From the NCBI GenBank assembly GCA_000010565.1, contig AP009389.1:1984001-2048000 (forward strand): 64,000 nucleotides of DNA. The letters run 5' to 3'. The stretch comes from Pelotomaculum thermopropionicum SI (GTDB lineage Bacteria; Bacillota; Desulfotomaculia; Desulfotomaculales; Pelotomaculaceae). The first letter of the stretch is position 1, and each line of letters starts with the position of its first letter. Below are positions 56,385-64,000 of the stretch, piece by piece. Position numbers and translations under genes: made by a program. The notes beneath the pieces are model-generated. The model was not told where the DNA came from and did no database searches. It saw nothing but the letters and a program-made list of their open reading frames with translations.

Positions 56385-57731
56385 TCAGATTCTCTTTAAA
56401 AAAGCCTGTAAGACATCCCGTTCACCATTGAGCGGCGGAATATTTTGCGCCTCGTTAACATCAATCATTGCCTCAACTGGCCAGCTTTCCTCGGACCCTT
56501 CCTCCTTCTCAAGAACCAGGCCGCCTGGAACCATACCCACACCTGTCCCCTCCAGGACCATTGCCAGCCCCACTGCGCCATCCCTACAGGCAAGCGGCCT
56601 TAAAATCAGAGGGCTAGCCAGACGATCGCAGTCTTGTTCTCCACACGTTAATTTAGTATCACAAGGATCACCCGCATCCCTATCCTTGAAGTGAAACACA
56701 ACCGGCAACCCGAAGGCCGCCCGCGGGAACTTGCCAATATTAGAAAGCGGCACGGCGTGCCTGCTGCATTGACAGCCCGTAAGTCTTCTGATTTCGTCCG
56801 GTTCGGGCCACCGGCTGCGCCCAGACTGCCGTGGGGATCCTCCTGAACGGCTCTGACGAAAGTTCCTTAGATGCCTGATCAAGTAATCCCAGGCAGCTTT
56901 GGGCTCCGCGTGTCTACCCGTTATTTTCATTTGAGGCTCCAGGGAAAGATGCGGTACGCCGTCGGGCCACATCCCGCTCATAACATGCTTTTCCAGGGCC
57001 TGACGAATTTCGGCCTCAATCTGGGCGGCTCCTGGTTGGGTTATTGGCTTCCCGTCGACGCTTACCAGCTTCAAGGCCCCAAAGCCGCGCCGCGTGCGGG
57101 CGCCAACACCCCCGAAAGTTTCCCAAGCCCAGAGCGCAGCTTCCACCTCCTGCTGCTGTTTATCAGGGTAAGTAATTTTCAAAGTAAAGCTTACATTAGT
57201 ACGAACAGTTTTAGTTTTCATGCCGATGCCGCCGGCACGGATTTCTTCTTCTGAAGGCTGCAATGGAAATGCTGCATATGGTAAGGCCACAGATTCTTTT
57301 GCTTTGAGTCTGGGTTTTGGCCGACCCGTACGGTTATCCGCTACAACCTCAAACGGTTGTTCAGACTCGCCTGCGTGCCATGTTAACAATACCACATCAA
57401 CCTGGGACGGCAATGCTTTCTTCTCCGTACTGGTCGCTCCCCAGAGTTTGTCCTCCGCCTCTCTCATCTCCGCCAGGTTGCCGTTGAAGCGGCCGCCCCG
57501 GCAGGCGCGCCACCAAAAACGCAGCTGCCCCCGGATTTCCGTACCGCGGACCACTGTAATGGGGTCAGCCTCACCGGGATTAACGCCGCCACCAAACAAT
57601 GGGGTAATCAACTCGTAACAGCGTACCTGGGTTATCATCTTTATCTCTTCATCGCCTCTTTTAAGACGGTCAAGCCGGGGCTTGACCGGGGGCGGCAATT
57701 CCTTCGGCAGTTCTCTCATGTTTACTATCAC
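56385..57731 (-). CDS. cmr1: Cmr1 (RAMP subunit)
   Basis: 448 residues. After a 31-residue N-terminal extension (L-P-P-P-V-K-P-R-L-D-R-L-K-R-G) comes the family start Y-E-L-I-T-P-L-F-G-G-G-V-N-P-G-E, then R-G-T-E-I-R-G-Q-L-R-F-W-W-R-A and W-E-T-F-G-G-V-G-A-R-T-R-R-G-F-G. Sits at the 3' end of the crRNA with Cmr6. The start overlaps the cmr3 stop by 4 bp. The region around residue 290-310 is rich in Ser, Arg and Gly, probably a disordered loop. Confidence 0.92.
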   Translation of the reverse strand: MIVNMRELPKELPPPVKPRLDRLKRGDEEIKMITQVRCYELITPLFGGGVNPGEADPITVVRGTEIRGQLRFWWRACRGGRFNGNLAEMREAEDKLWGATSTEKKALPSQVDVVLLTWHAGESEQPFEVVADNRTGRPKPRLKAKESVALPYAAFPLQPSEEEIRAGGIGMKTKTVRTNVSFTLKITYPDKQQQEVEAALWAWETFGGVGARTRRGFGALKLVSVDGKPITQPGAAQIEAEIRQALEKHVMSGMWPDGVPHLSLEPQMKITGRHAEPKAAWDYLIRHLRNFRQSRSGGSPRQSGRSRWPEPDEIRRLTGCQCSRHAVPLSNIGKFPRAAFGLPVVFHFKDRDAGDPCDTKLTCGEQDCDRLASPLILRPLACRDGAVGLAMVLEGTGVGMVPGGLVLEKEEGSEESWPVEAMIDVNEAQNIPPLNGERDVLQAFLKRI

Positions 57732-58918
57732 ACCTCCATCCGGTGTAGATTACCATCCCATACTCCGGTAACAGCCAGGCCAAACCCGTCGCGGCGATCC
57801 TGCTCCCCGTCGCTTACGCAGGTCAGCCAAATGCTGTCTACCCATCTTTTGATCGCTGCGCTGTCACCGTTAAGTTTCAGGAAATATACGGTGCCAGCCG
57901 GCGCCAAGCGGCGGGTGGGTTTGCGTCTACCTTTTCCCTCTAAATCCCAGCCTGAGACAGTCTGGTGCCTCTTGAGGGCCGCCGCCTGCAAATAAGGCCG
58001 CACACCCTCCCATTCTTCAAGAAGCCGGGATGGTTTCCAGCCTGCCCCGAAATGCGCCGGTGTAAGCAATATCAGGCGGCAGTGTCCCAGGGCGGCTATT
58101 TTTTCTTTTAAGGCTTCCGGACAGGAGGGAAGCACCTGGTTGCTTTGCCGCCAGAAGGCCAGGCGGCGCTCGCCGCCCAAAGGAGCGATCCCCGGCTTAA
58201 GGTTGGGAGCATCCGCGGCCGCCGCCAGCCCCAAGCGGCGCACCCTGGAAAGTATACCGCCATCGGCATGGTCCTCCACCGGACAAGCAAACTCCAGACC
58301 CCGCGTTTGGAAGAGAGCCCCTTTCTCTTCATCTGCCGTCTGCGTATCCGGCCGTATGCTCGCGTGCATCCGCACCTCCTGGACGGGGCCGTTATGACCC
58401 ACTTCAACAAGTTGAACATCACCATCAAAGGGATCCACAAGCCATTTTTCAAATAATTTCCAATACCAATAGGCTGGTGTTTTACTGAACGGTTTACGGG
58501 GGTCCCGATCGGGCATTCCAACAGGCGCCAAAGAATCTTCCGGCAGGTTTGTGTGTGATCCCGGCGGCAATTGTAGTGGAGTGAGTTGCCTGATTGCCGC
58601 TTTGGTAAAATCAGACGGCACAAGTTCAAAAAAAAGCGCGTCAGCGGGCGCCGGAACCAGCCACCTGTCAATGTCCCCTGTTCCGGCATCCAATTCCACC
58701 AGCAGCGGCCCCAGGACCTCTATCTTTTTCAAACGGGGAATTTCAGCTGGCTGAAAGCGACCCGAGGCATCGAGTCCGTCCCGTGTGCGGACAGCCCCGG
58801 CAATGGTCGATGGAAACGGAAAAGCCAGGGTAAAGGCCCGGGCGCCGGGCACAGGCCCAAACGGGCGCCCGTCGCGGGCAATAAGGGGATCACGGGGTTC
58901 AATGACCCATACCTTCAT
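57728..58918 (-). CDS. cmr3: Cmr3 (RAMP, 5'-handle binding)
   Basis: 396 residues. The N-terminal I-E-P-R-D-P-L-I-A-R-D-G-R-P-F-G and F-P-F-P-S-T-I-A-G-A-V-R-T-R are diagnostic of Cmr3. The C-terminus contains G-W-D-L-E-G-K-G-R-R-K-P-T-R and D-G-F-G-L-A-V-T-G-V-W. Pairs with Cas10 and holds the crRNA 5' handle. ATGA overlap with the cas10 stop, so the two are translationally coupled. Confidence 0.92.
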   Translation of the reverse strand: MKVWVIEPRDPLIARDGRPFGPVPGARAFTLAFPFPSTIAGAVRTRDGLDASGRFQPAEIPRLKKIEVLGPLLVELDAGTGDIDRWLVPAPADALFFELVPSDFTKAAIRQLTPLQLPPGSHTNLPEDSLAPVGMPDRDPRKPFSKTPAYWYWKLFEKWLVDPFDGDVQLVEVGHNGPVQEVRMHASIRPDTQTADEEKGALFQTRGLEFACPVEDHADGGILSRVRRLGLAAAADAPNLKPGIAPLGGERRLAFWRQSNQVLPSCPEALKEKIAALGHCRLILLTPAHFGAGWKPSRLLEEWEGVRPYLQAAALKRHQTVSGWDLEGKGRRKPTRRLAPAGTVYFLKLNGDSAAIKRWVDSIWLTCVSDGEQDRRDGFGLAVTGVWDGNLHRMEV

Positions 58919-60723
58919 TTTTTCACCACCTCGCCGGTTGAGACTGGGAACTGGGGCGCTCCTGCCAGTTCCATGGCAACGGCGAACTCCCTGGCAATAA
59001 TGAGGCCATCCGCCAGTTGCTTGAGTTTTTCAAAGGAAAACTTGTCGCTCTCAAGTAAGGACTCCAACCCCGCCAACACTTCCTCCGCCATGCGTTCAGT
59101 ACCGCGCCGGGCTTTTTTGCGGCGTAGAATACGTTTGGCTTCCGCGCAAGCTGCTTCTTGAAGCGTACCCTTTAACTCTTCATTTCGTGTTTCAAGCCGC
59201 CTGGCCAGATCGTACAACTCATAAGCGGCACCGTCAGGAACGTCTTCATTGCGATGTAAGTTAATAAGCCATTTTAACTGCCGATCCAGGTCCCCCCAGG
59301 TGCCTTTAACCATCCTCTCTGAACCGCTCCGCTTGCTCAATGTCACCGCCAGGGCGTTTTTGCCGGGCACGGATTTGGCCGCCTTCTCCGCACTGCGCGC
59401 CAGCTCAAGGACGTCGGAGAGAGGTTCGAGATGATGAGCAACAGCAATGCCAACCGAAAGTGTCGGTGATATTTCCTCCCCGCCGTCCTCTCCCTTAAAC
59501 CCGGCAAGCCGCTCCCGGAATGTTTTGGATAACCTACAGGCACAGTCGAGCACTTTGTGCAAAGGTACTAAAGCCAGGACGTCGTCGCCGCCGGAATATA
59601 TAAGGGATCCATTGTTCTCTTTCACTATCCGGCGCGCTTCCAGGGCAAAGCTGCTCTGGCTCCGTGAGAGCTCCCGGTGTTTTTCGGGAGTTTTCTGGGC
59701 GTCGATTACCTTGCCCATGTGATCGCCGTCAGCGCATAGAAGCGCGTAGTAAGGCAGCGGTTTTTTATCGCCGAAGGCTTTTTTCAGAAACTCACGCAGC
59801 GCTTTTTGGGCTATCTGTATCTTTTCCTTCTCCTGGAAGAAAAACTCGCGGAACCGCTCTTCGTACAATAAATGGCCGTCGTTAGGACCAAACACGGGGT
59901 GGGGTGGCCGTACCGTCTCCAGATCACCCGGCGGAATGCCGAGTTCTTTCAATTTGCCGACATACTCTTCCACAAGCGGCCGGTGCTGTCCGGTAAGCCG
60001 TTCCAGCAATGGAAGTGCTGCAACGTGGGAAGTGCTGAAAAAATACTCCTCCCTTCCCCGTTTGCCGTGACGCTTTAGCAGGCATACCCCGCACAAATAC
60101 TCGCCGCGCTGCACGCGGTAACTCTTATAAAGCTTGTCATCGTTCATCTGTTTGTAAATGGTTTCAGCAATAACCGACTCCCGGCACCCGTCAAGGGAAC
60201 ATTTGGGCTCGCTCGAACCCCAACTTACCTGGGCAAAATCGCGCGTTGCCTTCCGGGCGCTGAGGACGGCTTCAGCAAAATCGCGCGCCTGTTTGTAATT
60301 ACCATTTAAAGGATACGAAGCCCAAAAGAACTCAATAAAGTCTTTCACCTGCTGTACGGCCACTTCACGTTCAAAGCCATTGATTCCCCTGAACACATCA
60401 TTGGACAATTCATCCAAGCGCCTGTTAATAGATTCTTTGACGGCATCACCTAACTCAACAGGATTGCAGCTGACCACGGCAACCACCTTATTAGGCGCGC
60501 TAAAATCAAATGACTTCAACTGCTCCAGGCTGTCCCCTTCAGAAGCCGGAAATATAAGGCATGATGAATCACCCCCGTTATACCGGACAACTTCCAATGC
60601 GGCCGTTTTTGCCAGTTCACTCAACAGCCAAGAGCCGTACCACAGATCGTGACTGCGCCGCGCTGTGGCAATGAAATCCTGCACCGGGCCGATGTGAAAA
60701 GTGACCAGGTGTGTCCCATTCAT
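58915..60723 (-). CDS. cmr2: Cas10/Cmr2 (cyclic oligoadenylate synthase, no HD domain)
   Basis: 602 residues, AAAGGAGGAAGG upstream of the ATG. It opens at once with the palm-domain block G-P-V-Q-D-F-I-A-T-A-R-R-S-H-D-L-W-Y-G-S. There is no N-terminal HD nuclease and no HD pair upstream. Zinc ligands are C175, C180, C211 and C214. The second palm has C-A-D-G-D-H-M-G-K and the catalytic G-G-D-D at 378-381 (Y-S-G-G-D-D-V-L-A-L). It is therefore predicted to make cOA but not to cut DNA. First gene of the cmr operon. Confidence 0.93.
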   Translation of the reverse strand: MNGTHLVTFHIGPVQDFIATARRSHDLWYGSWLLSELAKTAALEVVRYNGGDSSCLIFPASEGDSLEQLKSFDFSAPNKVVAVVSCNPVELGDAVKESINRRLDELSNDVFRGINGFEREVAVQQVKDFIEFFWASYPLNGNYKQARDFAEAVLSARKATRDFAQVSWGSSEPKCSLDGCRESVIAETIYKQMNDDKLYKSYRVQRGEYLCGVCLLKRHGKRGREEYFFSTSHVAALPLLERLTGQHRPLVEEYVGKLKELGIPPGDLETVRPPHPVFGPNDGHLLYEERFREFFFQEKEKIQIAQKALREFLKKAFGDKKPLPYYALLCADGDHMGKVIDAQKTPEKHRELSRSQSSFALEARRIVKENNGSLIYSGGDDVLALVPLHKVLDCACRLSKTFRERLAGFKGEDGGEEISPTLSVGIAVAHHLEPLSDVLELARSAEKAAKSVPGKNALAVTLSKRSGSERMVKGTWGDLDRQLKWLINLHRNEDVPDGAAYELYDLARRLETRNEELKGTLQEAACAEAKRILRRKKARRGTERMAEEVLAGLESLLESDKFSFEKLKQLADGLIIAREFAVAMELAGAPQFPVSTGEVVKK

Positions 60724-60789
60724 TGGCCCATCCTTCCTCCTTTCTTTAAAAGCTCTCTGAACATCTCTTTTTCAGCATCTCGGTTTTTA

Positions 60790-61176
60790 TCAGCGCCCTT
60801 TTCTTGACTCTTCGCGCACTGCCTGGAGGTTTACTATTTCCGCCATCTCAAATTGAGGCGGTACGCTGTTTGTAACCGGACGCAGGCGTACCACCGCCGG
60901 AAAATAACCGCACCTTCCGTGCAGTTCTGCGAGAAGCGTTACGGCACTGATGCTTAGAGACGGTGGATTAACGATTAGCGGTGTTGTCTGCCACTCCTGA
61001 GGCGTAAGCCCGGTCCTATCCGCCATGGCCACGATTTGTGGGACAATGGGTTGCTGGGGATCGATCTGGGCGCTAACTTCGATGACCCGCTCTACTTTTT
61101 TCTGTACAAACTCCTCAAGTTGCCGCAACTGCTCATAGGTAAAGGGATGAGAAAAGTTAATGAGAACCAAGAACAT
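60790..61176 (-). CDS. csx15: Csx15-family protein (type III ancillary)
   Basis: 128 residues matching the Csx15 pattern as I know it: L-I-N-F-S-H-P-F-T near the start, V-E-R-V-I-E-V, P-Q-E-W-Q-T-T-P-L-I-V-N-P-P-S-L, E-L-H-G-R-C-G-Y-F-P and V-R-L-R-P-V. A small Rossmann-like, CARF-related protein linked to cyclic-oligoadenylate binding or breakdown in type III systems; the precise activity here is inference. It sits 66 bp upstream of cas10 and directly abuts the CARF nuclease gene (stop and start adjacent). Confidence 0.75.
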   Translation of the reverse strand: MFLVLINFSHPFTYEQLRQLEEFVQKKVERVIEVSAQIDPQQPIVPQIVAMADRTGLTPQEWQTTPLIVNPPSLSISAVTLLAELHGRCGYFPAVVRLRPVTNSVPPQFEMAEIVNLQAVREESRKGR

Positions 61177-62073
61177 CTAGCCTCCTAATGCTTTCTTTAC
61201 TTTATCGACCAGCTTTCTTCGATCTCCTTCCGATAATTCTCCGTCTTGTGCTGAAGGAAGCTCAATTACTGTGATCCGGTGGGCATCGGCAAGCTGCCGG
61301 TTGTTTTGCTCGTATTCCCGGTCTAAGATGAGAAACTTTTCAGTATAAGTCCCAAGAAAGCGCTGCTCGGCAGCGGCTATAATTTGCTCGATACCCTCCT
61401 TACCCCTAGCCTTTTTACCAGTTTTAACTTCAGCAATTCCCACGCAGTTGCCGCAACGAAGAACGAGATCAATTTCGAGGCCACCCAGCCGAGGCACTGG
61501 TTTCACCGAATTCTTCACTTCGTCAAGTTCTGCCTTTAACACTGCATGTACCATTTTTTCAAACTCATTCTTAAATTCATTAGTTTCAGTATAATTATCG
61601 TGATATGCTTTAATGTATAAATCAATATCTAGAACAGGAGGAATCTCGCTTTCATTCTTTAGTTCCGGACCACGCTCAGTAAACTGATAACAATAAACTA
61701 CGCTTTTCTTTCCTTCGCTCTGCACATAAAGAAAAGGACAGGAAAATTGCTCCGCCAGGCGATAGGCCACCAGTGCCATGGGCTTGGTGCCGCCTGTAAG
61801 ATTAAAAATAATTTTACTGTGTTCCCATCTTTTCTTTTTTATATATGCCTTTAATTTGCTTTCAATATCGACCATGTCATAAGGAGCAACATTTACAGGC
61901 TCGTCCTCAACTGAAACATTGCGGTCCTTAAGCACAGAACACAGGCGCCCGCTAATATTTTCAGTGCGATCAGTACAAACCCACACCGCATGCAATGGCT
62001 TCGCGTAAAGCACAGCCAGTAAATTCGGTATTGGCTGTTCGCCAACTAAAGAAATCATTATTGTCTCATTCAT
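61177..62073 (-). CDS. CARF-PD-(D/E)XK nuclease (Can2/Card1-like, DUF1887-type)
   Basis: 298 residues from the ATG at 62073, preceded by GGGTGAT; a GTG four codons earlier is possible. The N-terminal CARF domain contains I-I-F-N-L-T-G-G-T-K-P-M-A-L-V-A-Y near residue 100, the ligand-binding loop. The C-terminal nuclease shows G-L-E-I-D-L-V and G-I-A-E-V-K-T-G-K (D...E-x-K). Expected to be a cOA-activated DNase/RNase that gives an abortive or dormancy response when Cas10 is triggered. Somewhat shorter than characterised Card1 proteins. Confidence 0.8.
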   Translation of the reverse strand: MNETIMISLVGEQPIPNLLAVLYAKPLHAVWVCTDRTENISGRLCSVLKDRNVSVEDEPVNVAPYDMVDIESKLKAYIKKKRWEHSKIIFNLTGGTKPMALVAYRLAEQFSCPFLYVQSEGKKSVVYCYQFTERGPELKNESEIPPVLDIDLYIKAYHDNYTETNEFKNEFEKMVHAVLKAELDEVKNSVKPVPRLGGLEIDLVLRCGNCVGIAEVKTGKKARGKEGIEQIIAAAEQRFLGTYTEKFLILDREYEQNNRQLADAHRITVIELPSAQDGELSEGDRRKLVDKVKKALGG

Positions 62074-62142
62074 AGCTTCTATCACCCATTCTAATTTTCA
62101 GTATTTTTCTCCATTGTGTTGACCATCTAGCTCTTAACCCTA

Positions 62143-63036
62143 TTACTTCGCTTCCTCCACCAGCGTAAAATACGGTGCGAACTCGGCAATCAGCCTGTGC
62201 CGGTCCACATTGCCTTCAGGATAACCCAGCCACTCCCGGAACTTTTCGTAAACCCCCCGGAGCTGGTTGGCCACCGTTTGCTCACGCTTGTAAAGGGCCC
62301 CGGCAATGGCGGCATTATCCATTCCCTGACAGGCCAGCCGGACCACCTCCCTCTCGGCACGCGTCAGCCACCGTTCGATAAACTCACGCTGCCGTTTTAC
62401 CCGGCTGGCCCGGCTTAATTTTTCCTGCCAGGCCATCACCTCGGCAGGGTCTTTCAGCTCGGCCACGGCCTGCATCAGCATGCCTGCCTCGTTCCAGCGC
62501 AGGACGGGCACGGGCACCAGCCAGACCCCTTTATCAGGAGGAAGGTGCAGTTGCCGGCCGGCGCCGGGCTGCCAGCCCTCTGTAATCAAATGCCAGACAT
62601 AATCATCCGGCCCGAAAAGAAGCTGGGCAACCACCATGCCCATTATCCCCATGACCTTGCGGCCGCCGGACACGCAAAGATGCACAACGCGTCCGGCCTG
62701 GCGGAGATGGCGCACTTCGGTGTACAAAACGCGCAGCAGGCTTTGCAGCTCTTCATCGGTGCAAAAATCGCCTGTCATTCCTTCTGCCGAAGCAACCGCA
62801 ACGGCCCTTAGCTTAATGCCGGGATACGCTTCCCTTTTAAATTCCTCTTCAATAATTACCAGAGCTTCCTGCACTCTGGGGGTTTTAGTGTAGATTACCA
62901 CCGTTTCACCGATGGTCCAGCCGCCAGCCAGCAGCAGGTCCAGCGTAATGGTCACCACCTGCGGCTCCACGCCCAGGGTGGCCACCAGTGCCGCGGTCCG
63001 GCGGTTTCGTTTACCCGGTGGACTGGATTGACCCAT
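62143..63036 (-). CDS. CARF-HTH protein (TIGR02584-like CARF fused to a LuxR-type HTH)
   Basis: 297 residues. The N-terminal A-A-L-V-A-T-L-G-V-E-P-Q-V-V-T and central H-L-C-V-S-G-G-R-K-V-M-G-I-M-G are the two CARF landmarks of the NE0113/TIGR02584 family, some members of which are ring nucleases. The C-terminal part L-T-R-A-E-R-E-V-V-R-L-A-C-Q-G-M-D-N-A-A-I-A resembles a LuxR/GerE helix-turn-helix. A cOA-responsive transcription regulator of the cas genes is the natural reading; ring-nuclease activity is an alternative or addition. It is separated by 69 bp from the CARF nuclease gene. Confidence 0.75.
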   Translation of the reverse strand: MGQSSPPGKRNRRTAALVATLGVEPQVVTITLDLLLAGGWTIGETVVIYTKTPRVQEALVIIEEEFKREAYPGIKLRAVAVASAEGMTGDFCTDEELQSLLRVLYTEVRHLRQAGRVVHLCVSGGRKVMGIMGMVVAQLLFGPDDYVWHLITEGWQPGAGRQLHLPPDKGVWLVPVPVLRWNEAGMLMQAVAELKDPAEVMAWQEKLSRASRVKRQREFIERWLTRAEREVVRLACQGMDNAAIAGALYKREQTVANQLRGVYEKFREWLGYPEGNVDRHRLIAEFAPYFTLVEEAK

Positions 63037-63340
63037 ACAAATTCACCTTCCCGCAAATTAAAAACTGTTTCCGGCCATGCAGGCAAAATCTGCTGTAAGC
63101 TTACACCGGCGGAAAAGGTCCTGGAACAAGAATGTCTATATTCCAACCTACACCGCAGCGGCCGCCTTTACCAGTACCATAGCATACCAATTTATCTGGT
63201 AATGTTCTACTATATTCGTATTGATTATTCATTTTTAGCGTTCATTGCCAGAAACTACAAACCTCTATTTCGACAAATGACTGTATAATCCTGCCAAAAA
63301 TTATCATTTAGATGCAAATCCCGCCTCTTTTTACCGTTAT

Positions 63341-63369
63341 AAAAACAAAAACCCGCCAGTTACGGCGGG
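63341..63369 (-). terminator. Rho-independent terminator-like hairpin upstream of the CARF-HTH gene
   Basis: On the minus strand, CCCGCC-GTAACT-GGCGGG (complement of 63352-63369) is followed by TTTTTGTTTTT (complement of 63341-63351). It is oriented toward the cas genes but lies about 300 bp upstream of the first of them, with no minus-strand gene to its right inside the window. It may insulate the cas region from the neighbouring gene or act as an attenuator in a long leader. The remaining intergenic sequence 63037-63610 holds no gene I can support. 63400-63480 is very A/T-rich and could hold a promoter. Confidence 0.6.
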
Positions 63370-63610
63370 GAAGCAGGGGGAAAGGTCTAAAAAAATCCTA
63401 CCATAAATTACAGAAAATAAACAGACTTAAATTTAAAAATTGCAAAAATTTTCTTAAAAATAATTTTTTTATATTAAACCTTGAAAAAATTTATGATTGA
63501 AAGATTCAGGATAACTTATGATTCCTTTCATTAACGCCAATACCATATAAAGGGATTTTCCCCTGCGGTGTAGAATAATTGCTTTAACCAAACCTATAGA
63601 GGTGGGAACC

Positions 63611-64000
63611 GTGGCAATCGGGAACAAGCTCCGCCAGGCGCGGGAAAATCTGTCGCTTACGCTGGAAGACATCGAAAGCACAACCAAAATCCGCCGGAAA
63701 TACCTGGAGGCCTTAGAAAACGAGCAGTTCGGCATTCTCCCCGGCCGGGTTTACGCGCGCTGTTTCTTGAACACCTACGCCCGCTTTCTGGGCTTGAACA
63801 CAAAGGAAATCATACAGAAGTACGACCGCATCTTCCCGCCGGAGACAGACGGCGAAACAGAAACTGCCGGGCCAGGCCGCTTAAAGCCAAAAAAGAGCTA
63901 CACCACGCCCAAAATTGACACCTGCGACAGGCTAACGGCCAACCGTGACGCCCACCTGGTGGCCCAGATAAGAAAGGCTCTGGCAGAAAAGAAAAAACAG
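63611..64000 (+). CDS. RodZ-like helix-turn-helix protein, N-terminal part
   Basis: Open frame from a GTG at 63611 (AGAGGTGGG upstream) to the window end, 130 codons. Residues 1-70, starting M-A-I-G-N-K-L-R-Q-A-R-E-N-L-S-L-T-L-E-D-I, followed by Y-L-E-A-L-E-N-E-Q-F and Y-A-R-C-F-L-N-T-Y-A-R-F-L-G-L, are the HTH_25 domain of RodZ-like cytoskeletal/regulatory proteins. No membrane segment is reached before the sequence ends. The later residues are Lys/Thr-rich linker. A housekeeping-type gene marking the right edge of the CRISPR island. Confidence 0.7.
   Translation, partial: MAIGNKLRQARENLSLTLEDIESTTKIRRKYLEALENEQFGILPGRVYARCFLNTYARFLGLNTKEIIQKYDRIFPPETDGETETAGPGRLKPKKSYTTPKIDTCDRLTANRDAHLVAQIRKALAEKKKQ

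Noticed and set aside
63469-63735. Minus-strand 88-aa frame at the right end
   Set aside because: Antisense to the RodZ-like HTH domain, which has a clear domain match and ribosome binding site on the plus strand.

Overview
The window reads as a chromosomal CRISPR-Cas 'island' of an anaerobic, probably thermophilic Firmicute of the Desulfotomaculum/Pelotomaculum/Thermoanaerobacter kind. This is an inference from three things: the type I-B (Cas8b/Csh) plus type III-B (Cmr) gene content, a 30-nt repeat of the clostridial I-B type ending in the 8-nt handle ATTGAAAC on the minus strand, and Gram-positive ribosome binding sites (AGGAGG) with GTG/TTG starts. No rRNA or tRNA is present to fix the taxonomy.

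Layout. (1) 1-5126: the 5' end of a lipoprotein gene and gene remnants, then an IS3-family element (644-5126) that is itself split by a 3.56-kb TniA/TniB-type transposon (copy 1, 751-4312). (2) 5142-42557: one giant CRISPR array, about 28.1 kb of repeat/spacer sequence or about 420-425 repeats (estimated from length and a period of about 66 bp, not counted one by one). Three mobile elements cut it into four blocks: an IS4-like element (~12946-14575), a second nearly identical copy of the TniA/TniB transposon (30667-34227), and a Tn554-like three-gene tyrosine-recombinase transposon (~36353-40395). The array is transcribed leftward from a leader at 42558-42732. The degenerate repeat at 5142-5171 is the leader-distal end. 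(3) 42733-51159, minus strand: the type I-B operon cas8b-cas7-cas5-cas3-(35-aa ORF)-cas4-cas1-cas2. (4) 51160-52496: a divergent intergenic region holding what looks like a CRISPR-repeat-flanked guide RNA, followed by an AbiEii-like nucleotidyltransferase gene on the plus strand. (5) 52498-60723, minus strand: cas10(cmr2)-cmr3-cmr1-cmr4-cmr5-cmr6 and two cas6 paralogues. (6) 60790-63036, minus strand: type III ancillary genes, namely Csx15, a CARF/PD-(D/E)XK nuclease (Can2/Card1-like) and a CARF-HTH protein. (7) 63611-64000: the start of a RodZ-like HTH gene on the plus strand.

How the parts fit: Cas6 processes the common array transcript. Crispr RNAs would feed both the I-B Cascade-Cas3 DNA-targeting arm and the Cmr RNA-targeting arm. 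Cmr2/Cas10, which lacks an N-terminal HD nuclease, is expected to make cyclic oligoadenylate. The CARF nuclease and the CARF-HTH protein would respond to it, and Csx15 is placed to bind or remove it.

The most interesting observation is at 51328-51572. Two degenerate repeats flank a 17-nt pseudo-spacer whose first 16 bases match a site 182 bp upstream at 14 positions. The two mismatches are exactly at positions 6 and 12, the bases a type I Cascade flips out. This is the architecture of a CreA/CreR-type crRNA-like regulator, here placed between the cas operon and a toxin-like gene.
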